A DNA stretch of 64,000 bases from contig CP136061.1 of assembly GCA_032622095.1 (NCBI GenBank), positions 45,203,797 through 45,267,796 of the forward strand, written 5' to 3'. The notes below the pieces were generated by a model, which was not told the DNA's origin, did no database searches, and saw nothing but the letters and a program-made list of their open reading frames with translations. The position numbers and the translations under genes are program-made. Source of the DNA: Siphonodentalium dalli. Taxonomy: Eukaryota; Mollusca; Scaphopoda; Gadilida; Siphonodentaliidae. Below, piece by piece: positions 24,001 through 35,017 of the stretch. Positions within the stretch are counted from its first letter, which is position 1, and the number at the start of each line of letters is the position of its first letter.

Positions 24001-24222
24001 GGACAATATTAACCGATTTTCTTGATATTTTCACATTTGAGAAGATGCAGGCCAAGTTGAAATTTGGTCATGGTTCGATGAACTTTTTAATTGAACATTT
24101 CCTGCGAATGAATAGGAATCTTTCTGCTCTTGCATTATCATTTTGCCTGTCTATCGTCTGCTTATATTTTCGGAAATTTTAGTTTGAAGGGTTAATTAAG
24201 TCATTTTTTAAATCCATTTCAG

Positions 24223-24570
24223 CGATGGTTGAGACAAGCAATGTTTGAATCACCAGTTCCAGCAAAAGATGTGGCCATGTCTCCCAGTCACAGCGGCTGT
24301 TCAAGTCCAGGTCAATTCCCTGCGAATGGTAGCTGCAGCCCTAACCCGTCGGTCATGCTAAGTCCTGGTGGCTCACCACCCACAGATTTTGTCACTCCTC
24401 TAAAGAAGAGAAGACTTGCACGGGAGTCTTTAACACAAGAACAGCCAAATTTGATATCAACTCCGTCCCAAGCTCCAGCTGACACAACTCAAGTTGGAGC
24501 TGCCCTTGATATCATTAAAAATAAAAATGGCTATTCAACGTTAGTTGTACCACAGAGCACAGATGATGAG
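24223..24570 (+). CDS. KMT2E: KMT2E/SETD5 orthologue, exon 5 (RWLRQA and TPLKKRR motifs)
   Basis: A 116-codon phase-0 exon after ATCCATTTCAG, with donor GTAGGT at 24571. It starts RWLRQAMFESP, matching the vertebrate KKRWLKQALEE block, and contains VTPLKKRRLARESL, matching TTPLKKRRF of KMT2E; this basic motif could act in nuclear localisation. The middle is rich in Ser-Pro pairs (MSPSHSGCSSPG, CSPNPS, LSPGGSPP), typical of this protein's disordered tail. The end, STDDE, joins EMKSD of exon 6. Strong family match. Confidence 0.92.
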
Positions 24571-25150
24571 GTAGGTGAAAAATAATCTTCTGTAGTGATA
24601 TTCACCAGGGAGGACTTAATAAACCATGTGATTTATATTGGGTAAAGCTCAATAGTCATGGTATCTGTGTTTCGATCGGATAGATATTACTGTTGTAGGA
24701 GTATCCGACAAAGCAAGCCTTGAAATTGGGGAACCTCGTTTACGATTTAACCACGCCTCCGTAATTACTTCCTAGATACTGTCGCTAACTCTGGCAAGCG
24801 CTGGCGGCTGGGCGGTTTATGAGAGCCGGAGCGAGTACATGGTGTTAATTGCCAGAATTGATTGGGCATAAAATAAAAACGATATACAAAGGAGGGAAAC
24901 AATATAATGTCTTGATATGATTTAAGACTGACTCAATTCATGTTCCAGGACACCTCTGCGCACAATAATAATTAATAATGTGCCAGACAAAAACTATGCG
25001 ATTTTATTTAGTCCTAAGTGATTTCTTTGTATTGGGTGTGAGTGGAATTCACACGGTAACGCTCGTCTGGAGCAAGCAATGATTATGAAGTGAGAAGAAT
25101 TATTTACAGGGGCTAATGTGGTATATTATATAAACATATGCCGGTAATGA

Positions 25151-25480
25151 ATGCGGGACTTCATTACCATGGCAAACCAAAGTGATGAAAGTTGTGCTAA
25201 CCTGTCCGCTCTGTCGCCTTCCTTTTCATTTGATTTTTATAAGCGATCAGATGTTTCTTTGCGGAGTAAAAAACTTGGTTATAATTATTATATGGAAGGC
25301 TATCTACACAATGTAAAAATTACCACAAAAGAGAAATCAGTTCACTGTTCATTTTGGCAAAGTGCTATCGGTGTCTTTGATGAACCGGGTGTGACGGCAC
25401 ACAAAGGAAACCAAAACAAACTGTTCTTTAAGAATATCGCGTTTGGTGTTGAGTGTAATAGTAAGCCGAAGGTCATTTAA
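25151..25480 (+). other. Orphan open frame, possible fragment of a mobile-element protein
   Basis: Internal ATG at 25169 or so: MANQSDESCANLSALSPSFS, then a KLGYNYYMEGYLHNVKI stretch. The 'GYxxxxEGYLHNVKI' pattern reminds me of the N-termini of SWIM-finger/YqaJ-nuclease-type proteins that are abundant in molluscs, but nothing after residue ~75 supports this and no SWIM motif is present. It may be a single captured exon. Weak. Confidence 0.25.
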
Positions 25481-25641
25481 AATCGCCAGGACAAACACCC
25501 ATGTTATTCAACGGGATATGAAGTTGTAAAATGAGGGGTGTCACAACCAGACTTGTTTACCCTCCCGATTTTCGCGGGAGACTCCCGATTTTAATCGTCT
25601 TTTCCCGCGCTCCCGATCCGGAAAAAGAATCTCCCGATTTC

Positions 25642-26762
25642 TAGAGCTGAAACGGTTAGACGGTTAACCGGTTAGCATCCGGTTAGCGACGTAACCGGTT
25701 AGAAAAAAATGAACCGGACGAAACCGCATCCCGTTATCAGTTGAATGTGAACGTGAATAATCCTCAAAATATTAGGTTAAATGATGCAAAACTAATACTA
25801 AATCCTGTGTCACCGATAGTAGAGTGCAACGCAAGCATTAATTGGTACACGCGATAATATCAGATACGTAGTAGCAATTCTCGAACTGTCTGCAAGTGTC
25901 GGCGACCTTCAATCAATTCCGGCCCTTTGAAGTTTTCTCTGATCTTCCGACAAGAGCACGTGTGCAGTCACTGTGTATCAAGGCGGGATAGTTCAATGCA
26001 ATGACGTCACTGAATCAGTGAATCTGTCATCTGATAGACACCCCTCAGGTATTATTTCGTGTTGAATTTTGAGAAGGAAGACGCTTCAAGGCGGCTATTA
26101 TCTAAATCGAATCGCGTAAATCAGAAGTGTGGGCGAATTTCCGATTGGTAGAAGACAATGCAAACAAAAAAATGTTTGCGGAATGCAAAATTTGTCGTGA
26201 TGATAGTGATTCCGACGAATAGTATTAGGCCTATTGAATAGGACTGCATTACCTAACTGACCTTCATTTTAGTGCTATAGCTTATTAGCTACATGTATGA
26301 GTTATTACGTTTCAGTTTTTATTAAATCATTGGAGGATATACCAATGATGGTAATTATATATTACAGATCTTTAATGTATAGTGTTGTTACTCGTTTTAC
26401 CAATACCCAATTACGCATACTATTGTTACTCGTTTTACAGATGCCCAAACATGCTGATCACCGGCAAATGGCGGCAATTGCAAATAAGCATCCCCTGCCA
26501 TTCACAATTTTCACTTGCTCATTCCCCATCACGAGAGCCAGCAAAAGAACAGTGAATGCGTGTTTTTGAATATCGTTAAATGCCGCGAATAAGGTCTTTA
26601 GTTCAGCTGCTATTTCTCACCTAGGTCTGTCCCTGGAGCATGGCAAATGTCGACATAATTAGTCAGAGAGAAGTCCACTATAAATTAGCGGTTAACCGGT
26701 TGAAATCCGGTTAACCCCGATGGTTAACCGGTTAGAAGAATGGGTCAACCGTTTCAGCTCTA
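25642..26762 (+). mobile_element. Non-autonomous hAT transposon, copy 2, nested
   Basis: The same termini as copy 1 (TAGAGCTGAAACGGTTAGAC ... CAACCGTTTCAGCTCTA) with perfect 8-bp duplication CCGATTTC (25634-25641, 26763-26770). Contains a BED-finger remnant at 26106-26222. Confidence 0.92.
26106..26222 (+). pseudogene. BED zinc-finger remnant of a hAT transposase
   Basis: In-frame from 26106 to TAG at 26220: ESRKSEVWANFRLVEDNANK and then MFAECKIC. The SEVWxxF ... A(E)CxxC pattern is the start of a BED finger. The His pair and the whole catalytic domain are missing, so the element must rely on another source of transposase. Confidence 0.65.
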
Positions 26763-27532
26763 CCGATTTCAAATGTCTATACCAGATTAACCAGAATAAA
26801 AAAATAATTTACAGTGATTAATATGCTGTCCCTGTGGCGACTAACACAGGTGCAAAAATCAATTAGCTAGCGGCTGACCACACACAATGAAGCCATGCGG
26901 GTGCAATAAATCAACTTAGACTTTAGTTCCGTTTCCGTCTTTGTGGTATTCCGTGTTTTATATACGCAATAACAGTACGCGAAACGAACAGACCTCAAAC
27001 AATTCTGTCAATGCGAACTTTCTTTAAATTCACCGATGTTATCTGATGTTACTGAATATATTTGGCGACACAATTATCCGAGAGCACCATTTTATAGCGT
27101 GCAAATATAGTTTTAATTGTTGTATTGCCTTGTTCGAAATAAAACGTGATCCATAACCGGAAAATCGTAATTTTACTCCCAATGATTCAGTGATTTTAGA
27201 AAGTAGAAGTAGTCGGTGTCAAGGATATGAAGTTTTTTTCCATGATACGGACATTGAAAAAAAATCTCCCGATTTTTCACTAAATCTCCCTATTTCCGAG
27301 GACAAATCTCCCTATTTCAAATTTTGAAAGTAAACGGGTCTGGTCACAACCTATTTTGGGTGTGATTATCGGTGTGTCGGAAACACACAGGAAACGGGGT
27401 TGCATTTCATTTGATTTCCACACGTTTGATCCGCGAAGGCATTGGTAATCGACATTAGGGAAATAAATAGATTTCAGTTGTTGCGTAACAGAACAAAATG
27501 AGCTTTAATAACACGGAAGTGATAAACTTATT

Positions 27533-28226
27533 CAGGGTTCGTACGCGGGTCTGGAATCCTGGAAAAGTTATGGAATTCGAAAATTTTGATTTAATACCCT
27601 TGAAAAGTCTGGAAAATGGGACCTTTTTTTACCCTACTATGGGAAAAGTCTGGAAAATAAGCTACCCCGATATTCAAGGTCTTGAAAAGTCATGGAATAT
27701 CCCAAGGCCGAGTTCTTAGGTAAATAAACGCTGTTACTTTCCGATCTTATCGTGTAAGCTTGCGATACCATCTCCGTAGTCATAGTTGAACTACACGTTT
27801 TACGGTATGCCGAAACACGAATTGTCTCCCTTACCGGAACTCCTGTTTGACCACTAAATATATCAGAATTTGACCTAAATAGTAATAGTATTTAAACAAA
27901 TATGCCTGGAAACTGTGTCTTCCGTGACAAATGGGTCGCGGATACGTGGTTTGAAGCATGGATAGATCGGGTACCAGAGAACCAGATGAAGGCGAAATGC
28001 CGACTGTGTGTTAAATCCGGAAAGTTAATAGATATCGCCAACATGGGCGAAGCGGCACTCATCAGCCGCGCTGATATATTGGTCTTCCTCATTGTTTAGC
28101 TAGGTACGAGGTATGGAAAAGTTATGGATTTTTTTCACTGAAAAGTCTTGGAAAATTTGTCCTAAATTCTTGAAAAAGTATGGAAAAGTTATGGAATTTT
28201 ACTCTCAGCTAAGTGTATGAACCCTG
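27533..28226 (+). mobile_element. CAGGG-ended hAT-like element with an N-terminal transposase exon
   Basis: The ends CAGGGTTCGTAC and GTATGAACCCTG are inverted; TTATT lies directly outside each (5 bp only, so the duplication is uncertain). Both subterminal regions repeat GGAAAAGT(C/T)(T/A)TGGAA words. The interior encodes a zinc-finger-like stretch at 27902-28099. Confidence 0.7.
27902..28099 (+). pseudogene. Transposase-type N-terminal zinc-finger fragment
   Basis: MPGNCVFRDKWVADTWFEAW, then AKCRLCVKSGKLIDIANMGE and AALISRA. The W...F..W...KCxxC...DI.NMGE.AL.S pattern is that of N-terminal DNA-binding regions of a hAT-like transposase family, in which SHxxGxxH normally follows. Here the frame ends after SRADILVFLIV, so the histidines are lost or spliced elsewhere. 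Confidence 0.5.
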
Positions 28227-28529
28227 TTATTACATGTGGGAACAAATACATATTGTTTAAACTATTAGTAATTCTAACCAACTACATCCACCATGCATCG
28301 AATAGTAACAATATGTTTGCCCTTATTTATGTATTTATAGATCATTTGCAATCTTTGCAAAATAGTCCGATCAGCTATTTATGCAATCAGCCTACATACA
28401 TATACGGCCAAAATACATAACCTGGAGATTATTTGCTAGAATGGCTCTTGTCTGCACTCAGAAACAGTGACTTACTGTCTCTCCCTGGAACTCAGGCCAA
28501 ACTGAACCTTTACTAGTACTTATCGTTTT

Positions 28530-29040
28530 TAGCTCACCTGAGACGAAGTCTCCGGTGGAGTATAGTCATCACTCCTCGTCCGTCTGTCCGTCCGTCAACT
28601 TTTTTTAAAAACATCTTCTCCTCTGAAACCATCATACCAAATTGGTTCATATTTGGTGTGGATGTTCCCTAGGTGACTCTCATTCAGATTTGTTCAAATG
28701 AGGTCACCGAGTCAAATAGTTTTGATGTCAGGACCATAACTATTTTTCCACATAGTAATTCTTAAAACGACTTCTTTTCTGAAGTTGTCGGGCCGATTGG
28801 GTTCATATTTGGTATGAGGGTACCTTGGGTGACTGTGGTTCAGATTTGTTCAAATGAGGTCACTGGGTCAAATGTGGGTGGGGTATGGACATAAATCTGA
28901 TTTTTTTTTTTTTTTTTTCGATTTAACTTATTGCTCAATTTAACCCAAAAAAATTATATATATATATATTTTATTTTTAATAAATATTTTTTTTTTATTA
29001 GATAAAATATTTTATTTTAAATTAAATAAAAAAAAACTCA
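28530..29040 (+). repeat. Rep-E variant with TTTTAGCTCACCTGAG head, copy 2
   Basis: Head and first modules match 19527-20090. It runs into T- and A-rich tracts with TTATTGCTCAATTTAA, a word also near 20105, 47930 and 48015, which suggests a shared tail. Confidence 0.8.
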
Positions 29041-29424
29041 TTAAAATTTTGAAGAACCTATGACATTACATCTTTGGGAGGGAAGGGGAGGTACCTCTTG
29101 TCACTCCACTATATTTGGTTGAAATCAGGGGTTTGGGAGAAAGCAGGAACAGACAGATGTACCGAAATGTTCAGTAAATTACTTTAATATCCTTGTATTC
29201 TCACTACAGCAAGCCACCCATGTGCTCTGATGGACACATGTTTATAAAACAAGATAACAACTGCTATGCCATAGTGCTCTCTATCCCCAGAGAGTGTAAT
29301 TCATGTCATTCATAATTTAAATGAGATTAATGGTGTTATCAATGAAGCACCCTTGTTGTTTACATTATCACTCAGTGGTCATTAAAATCAGATTAATTTC
29401 TTTTTCTCCAAGCTTGAATTAAGA

Positions 29425-29850
29425 GTGCGTGGCATTTGTAGAATGAGGTTCCCAGAGGGTTAATTTAATTATGTTGCTCCACACAGCAGGCTAGCATCAC
29501 CAAATACACCCTCTGAGGACCTCATTCTGCTTAGGCCTCATCTTCTGGGAAGTATCTAGAGTCTCAAATTAACATTTTTAGCTGCTTTTTTTCCTTCTGT
29601 TCAGATTCTATATCCCCTAATTTGCAGAAGATAAAATGCATAATTGAGGTGCCCAATTGGTGTGCATACATCGCCAACTTCAGCTGGAGAATTTCTATCT
29701 GTCCCTAGGTCTCCCATAGCAGTTGGGGATTAAGTAAAATTAGGTTCCCAGATTGTGAATTTGGTGATGCTATCCCACCTATCAGAATAGCATCACTAGT
29801 TTCACTCTTTGGGGACTTCAGACACACTGAATTCAGGCTTGGCTGTTTCA
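29425..29850 (+). mobile_element. Compound Rep-A, copy in intron 5
   Basis: Same layout as 20490-20920 but more decayed: GTAGAATGAGGTTCCCAGAG ... CCTCATTCTGC, GCTTAGGCCTCATCTTC, core, and a right hairpin ending TTCAGGCTTGG. Confidence 0.75.
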
Positions 29851-30945
29851 ATATTTTCTTAACAACCACTTATCTATGTGAACTCATTATACCTAATTAT
29901 GAACAAACAATCGAGGTACATGTATATTGCTGTTGTTGGATTTAAACTGTCGGTCTGTCAGAGAGTCCTTCCATCCATTGGTCTGTCCATCCAATCCGTC
30001 AACAATCCATATGAAATCCTTACCTGTAGGCGACTCGCGTTCAAATGGGAGGGATGCCAGGGCCGTAACTTTCTCCCTCCATAGTAATTCTAACAACTAT
30101 TACTTCTCAAGAACCTTCAAGTCTATTTAGCTTATATTTGGTATGCAGGGTCCTTGGGCGGCATGTTCAGATCTGTTCAAATGGGGTCATTGTTTGGAAA
30201 ATCAATTAACTTCAACTCTTAAAAGCCACTGTTTAAAATTACTAGATGAATAGATCTCATACATGGGGATTCATGTTTGTTCAACTAGGGGCAGAGGTAA
30301 AAGTTATAGCTCCCCCACCCACACTACCTGTATCTATGTTGTATGCTACTGTTATAATAATATATAGATTCCTCTTGAAAATTTCATTTCTGATACAACA
30401 TTAGTTGTAGATTAGATTTTCACACCAAAAATAAGACATCCTTAAACCACACTTAGACTCACTATATGAATAGTTCTCATAATTTGATTTTAATTTCCAA
30501 CTAGTATGTTTTTAAACCAACAGTCCATATTTGCCGACTTCATGTTAATCTGTTGTAATGGGGCACAAATTTTGACTTTATGGGAGATGTCAGGCTGGAA
30601 ATTCCCAAAAGTTTGAGAGCTTGAAGCACCCATTCCAGTTATAAAATTTCAACATAAGAGGGGTGTGCAAAATTAATTTTGTGAACTTAGGACTATGGAA
30701 TGGTTAAGATTATCTTGTTTAAAAGGGGGTTGGAGATTTGACAGTAGTGTGCACTTTGAAATTTCAAGGTGAAGAGCCCGGCTCATCAGCAAATCCCAAG
30801 CTACATGTATATGTCCATGTTTAGAACTACTTGTCTTAACTTATTTTGACAAGTACTGACTGTGTTAGTCTTCAAAGTCCCTTTCTTCTCAGTCTTTACA
30901 GTAGGTGAGCGTCTCCACAGTCATTGACTGTCTTGTTAATAATGG
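29851..30945 (+). repeat. Segment shared with 20921-22370 (copy 2)
   Basis: Collinear with the first segment though diverged and shorter. Shared words include ACTAGATGAATAGATCTCAT, ATAATAATATATAGATTCCT and CATTGACTGTCTTGTTA-type ends. Confidence 0.65.
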
Positions 30946-31935
30946 CGAGTAAATGTTTTAGAATCACATCAAGAAACATGAGATAACCATTGGGAATCAA
31001 TCAAATACTGTAGGTTTCAACAAAAAAATCAAAACAAATCCTGAACTGAATAAAACATGATATCAACAGTTCAACAGTCATTTTCAAAAGGCTATCACGA
31101 TATCATTAAACAATTTTATTAGCTCAAATCTGCATTCAGTTGAAAGGGATTAGCATAAAATTCAATTTTAATACACAAAAAATAAGGGATAAGTTAACAG
31201 CAATGTCAAATATTCAGTTATCCCGAACCGGCAAAAAAAATCCAGAACTGGGAAAAATGGGTAGGGTCATGTCAGAACCAAATACCTTTTTTTTTGCCGA
31301 AGCTCGATCTGAACTTCATTTTAAATACTGCAGAGTATATGTTTTCTTATGTCTTGGGGAAATGTATGACCATGCAAATCAACCGAGAATTTTTTGTGCA
31401 GCGAGAATGCGATCAGTTATCCCGAACTGGGAAAGTGACTGTATTGAAATTAGGTGACTTGAAATTTATGTTGGTGATGTCGCTATTCTGAAGTCATGTA
31501 AGCAAAATATATCAGTTAAAAATCCGAAATATATATTAACTATATTAACCTACCTTTGAACAAACATATGTATTCCTTGTAATCCTGTCGATATTGAAGT
31601 TTTCCTGACTTCTGTTGCACAGTCTGATCCAACGTAAACATCGTTATTTGTTAGTTTTCGGCTTCGGAAATGCCCAAAATATCACCATTGGTTTACCGTT
31701 AGAATCTGGCTCCAAATTTTGTATATAACGACTGTCACTATTACAAGATGAATACGCACACGTAGGCATCTTTAAAATCTCGGAAAGAAGTTATATTATC
31801 GTCTTAAACAGCATTTTAAAAGGAGTGTAAATGCGTCACTGATAGGTTCTTTTGTTTTGCAATGCAACGCCCTTGACCTTCGTTTGCTGTAACGCGATTG
31901 GTCAGTTACAGCTGTCAGTCAATAATTTGAGATTC
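30946..31935. other. Intron 5, nothing recognised
   Basis: Contains a twice-used phrase CAGTTATCCCGAAC (31216 and 31405) but no gene or element ends that I can define. Confidence 0.5.
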
Positions 31936-31940
31936 GTCAA

Positions 31941-32150
31941 TAGTGTGCCTGTCATTTGCAGAATGAGGTCCCCAGAGGGTGAATTTACAAAATTCACCCT
32001 CTGGGGACCTCATTCTGCTTACACCTCAGTAGAATGAGGTTCCCAGAGGATGAATTTGGTGATGCTAGCCCGCTATGCGGGGTAGCATCACTAAATTCAC
32101 CCTCTGGGAACTTGATTCTTCAAATGACAGACACACTATTTCAAGGCTTG
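31941..32150. mobile_element. Rep-A dimer, left end degraded
   Basis: Two hairpins (the first nearly without loop) ending TTTCAAGGCTTG at 32150. The left CAAGCCTTG end is missing, so no duplication can be seen. Confidence 0.8.
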
Positions 32151-32651
32151 CGACAAAGTCGATTTCACGTTGAGTGCCACTGTTAAAGTTAGGCCCTGCA
32201 AATCGGCACTTTTCCACATATTAGAAATCTGATATCGAATCAGGAGGCTGATGTCGATATCGAATAGAATCTTGTTCGATCCGTGCATAGCATACTGTCA
32301 TAGCATAAGTCCTTAAGTCTATCCTGATGCAATTTCTCCTGTATGGGGCCTTCAATGCGAAAGGCCTTGTTGCTCGTTCATATGGGGTTCAGAAATAAAA
32401 TAAAATAAAAATTGAAGTGAACTCTTTGTTCTATTCATTTACCCCCCCCCCCCATCCCCCCATACCGTCTCATGGCACATTATTCTCTTCTAAACAGTAT
32501 GTCAATCCGAAGAAACAAAATTATATCCCTAACTACCTACCCAAATTTTTTTGGGCTCGTTAAGTGAAAACATCTCTTTTTTTTAATTTTTACGCCTCAT
32601 CCAAGTTAACATGTAAAATTGCCTGAGAACTCTTATGTTTTCTGTTTGCAG
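32151..32651. other. Last part of intron 5
   Basis: No element recognised; contains a 14-base C run at 32443 and the exon 6 acceptor. Confidence 0.5.
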
Positions 32652-33440
32652 GAAATGAAATCTGATTCTGCTGCACCCGATTCCTCGTTTAGTTCTAATG
32701 ACTCTGCGGATAAACAACATTCTGAAAAACTCTCAACAGTGGAAACCAGTGATAAAGCATGTGAATTGTCCGAAGAACTTGATGGGTTACAAGAATCTAT
32801 CATTAGTGCTAGTTCATCGGACAAGTATTCGCATGTTGATGAGATAAGAAAGGACCTCGTTGAGAATGATATGATGAGGTCTAACGAGATTCTTAACAGT
32901 TCTTCAGGCTCGGCAAATTCTGAAAGTGTTACAAACAGTAAGATCGAGATTTCTCCAAAAGTTTCGGATTCTTTGACAGTGCTTCAAGAATTGGAATCAG
33001 TTTCTGACTCGAGTAGTTCGAAGAACACATTCTCACAACCAGATTCTACGGTATCGATGGCTTTACCTAAACAGAATATTGAATCTTCGGTGGACAGCTC
33101 GAATTCTTCTGGCTTAGAACCTCAAGTTACTCAAGCTCAGAACTTAAGTACAAACAGTTTTGAGGCTAATAGTGTGTCAGGTGATAGTTTAGGTAATGTG
33201 TCTGACTCGACTTTAGCTACTGCTGATCATGTGACCTTGTGGAACCAATGTGATTCGTCCACATTATCATCCTCATTTGTTGAACCATCACCAGTGTCTG
33301 TTCCGCAGCATTATTTCTCAGACAGTATAAATAAATGTGATGTGACGTCTTCGTCACTCGTTGGATCTATTGCTGAAGTTTCATCGTCGTCTGACAATGT
33401 GTCTGCAGATGCTGGAAATTCAGCGCCAGCTAAAAAGAAG
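32652..33440 (+). CDS. KMT2E: KMT2E/SETD5 orthologue, exon 6 (large Ser-rich exon)
   Basis: This is the largest exon, 263 codons, phase 0 at both ends, between TCTGTTTGCAG and GTGAGA. The product is very rich in Ser, Asp, Glu and Asn, without Cys-rich or globular motifs, and is best read as disordered. It ends SAPAKKK, which joins VSLLEYRKR in exon 7, reproducing the KKKVSLLEYRKR block shared by KMT2E and SETD5. The reading frame stays open 43 codons past the donor, so intron retention would add a short unrelated tail. Codon use is AT-biased (TCT, GAT, AAT) like the surrounding DNA. Confidence 0.9.
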
Positions 33441-33640
33441 GTGAGATCTAAATCTTGTATAATTATGTCTATTTCTAATATTAACTTAGCATCATCAGTA
33501 AATGAAGTTTATTTCAAATCTTTCAAAAAGTTGCAAGACGTTGATTTTTTATTCATTGATAACAAATTGTTTTGACATATTGTTTCATCTTCTGACTGGA
33601 ATAATATTTTTGTTAGGAGTGAAGTGAAATATATAAGTTT

Positions 33641-34426
33641 CAGGGACCAGCCAAGGCCCTATTTTCAGTATGAAGTGACTTCTCCTTGCCATAAAAAATA
33701 AGGCGAAGTGGTCATTCTCTAGGGCAAAGTGGGTGTTACAAAATTTAAATCGTTTTATATATTCACATCATGTCCCTAATAACTATGAATAATCCCCAAA
33801 CATAATTGTGAGAGAATGGCAGCATTAGATATTTCATTATTGTGAGAGATTGGTAACATTTAGTTTCATGTTTTTTTTTCTACCAAAAAATGCCAACAAT
33901 AACCAAAACGAAACGAAATCCTGAATGCATGCGCACTTCCATTTTGCTCTAAAATTGTATCGGAATTTATAATATTCGATGCAAATTAATTTCTATTCAA
34001 TGTTTTTTTTACCAAACTTCCATAGAGGGAGTGATGAACTGACACATTGTATGGTCACTGAGGTGTATGAGTTGTAATCTTCATTGTAATGTGTGATAAT
34101 CTCAAAATTATAACCGGAATCAGATTAACATTTTTGAGAACACCTTACAATGTTTTCACAGCTGTCAGCAATTACTCAGGTGTGAGCATGCTTTCAGATT
34201 GGATAAATGCAGGTGTTAGTTGTTTTTATACACCTTAACAGTGGATAATTATGTGTAATCACAGTTGGCACGTAATATTAGCTTGAATTTTTTGGTGTAT
34301 TTTGCCTATTTTCGGCTGTCAACTTTGGACAGGGCGACTTGCAGTTCGCCCGACTGCAAAATTAGGGCGAAATGAGCCAGAATAAGGTGAATAAGTCATC
34401 CACGTCGCCTTCCCGGCTGGTCCCTG
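33641..34426. mobile_element. CAGGGACCAGCC-ended hAT-like MITE in intron 6
   Basis: Inverted termini CAGGGACCAGCC / GGCTGGTCCCTG, flanked by ATAAGTTT (33633-33640) and ATAAATTT (34427-34434), a 7-of-8 target duplication. Subterminal words GGGCGAA / GGCGAAGTGG recur at both ends. No protein. Confidence 0.75.
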
Positions 34427-34512
34427 ATAAATTTTTATTTGTAAAAATATTTTTCTGCGCTCAACTGGCTCCACAATTGAGTGTTTACTGTATCTGTACT
34501 GTTCCATTTTAG

Positions 34513-34726
34513 GTTAGTTTATTAGAATACAGGAAAAGATTAAAAGACAAGAAGGATGTTATTCCAGATAAACCTGCCCCTACATTGGCGACGTCCACTT
34601 TACCCACTGCCTCATCATTGTCAATAGCATCTGCCAGAGTGAAGTCATCCAAATCACGCCTCAACAGCATGCCCAAGCTTGCTCCACTGCCATTATTCAA
34701 CAAGCCAACTAGCCCCGAAAAGAAAG
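34513..34726 (+). CDS. KMT2E: KMT2E/SETD5 orthologue, exon 7 (VSLLEYRKR motif)
   Basis: This exon starts after CCATTTTAG with VSLLEYRKRLKDKKDV. VSLLEYRKR is the most diagnostic block of the KMT2E/SETD5 tail and is predicted helical. The rest is a Ser/Ala/Pro-rich stretch ending TSPEKK plus one base of the next codon (phase 1), with donor GTAATA. A Rep-B MITE begins about 14 bp beyond the donor. The 3' 75 bases of the exon, its donor and the first intron bases are duplicated at 37173-37262. Confidence 0.93.
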
Positions 34727-34740
34727 GTAATATGCCTAGT

Positions 34741-34805
34741 TAACCCTTCCATGACTCGAGCTTCCTGAAATATTGCGAAAACCTTGTGCCAATGCATTCT
34801 CTTAC
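34741..34805 (+). mobile_element. Rep-B left half, cut by a Rep-C element
   Basis: TTAACCCTTCCATGACTCG ... GTGCCAATGCATTCTCTTA, then directly the Rep-C end ACAGTAATGCCC. The element lies within 20 bp of the exon 7 donor. Confidence 0.65.
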
Positions 34806-35017
34806 AGTAATGCCCTAAATAAACGACTCCTTAACCACAGCAGAATTATGGGTAACTTTTCAGGATTTAGTCGGAAATATGGCTTGTTGCCATTCATCGG
34901 AAAGATCTCACTGAGAGTTGATTATTTAGGGCATCACCTATGATTACTGTGAATCGGACTAGCTTCACCATTCGATTATTTAGGGCATTACTGTAGGCAT
35001 CAGATAAACTTTCCTCA

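Larger units (their letters stand above)
25548..27342 (+). mobile_element. hAT-like element interrupted by hAT copy 2
   Basis: The ends CAGACTTGTTTAC and GTAAACGGGTCTG are inverted, with a perfect 8-bp duplication GTCACAAC outside (25540-25547, 27343-27350). Subterminal CTCCCGATTTT-type repeats occur inside both ends. A second transposon sits at 25642-26762. Confidence 0.85.
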
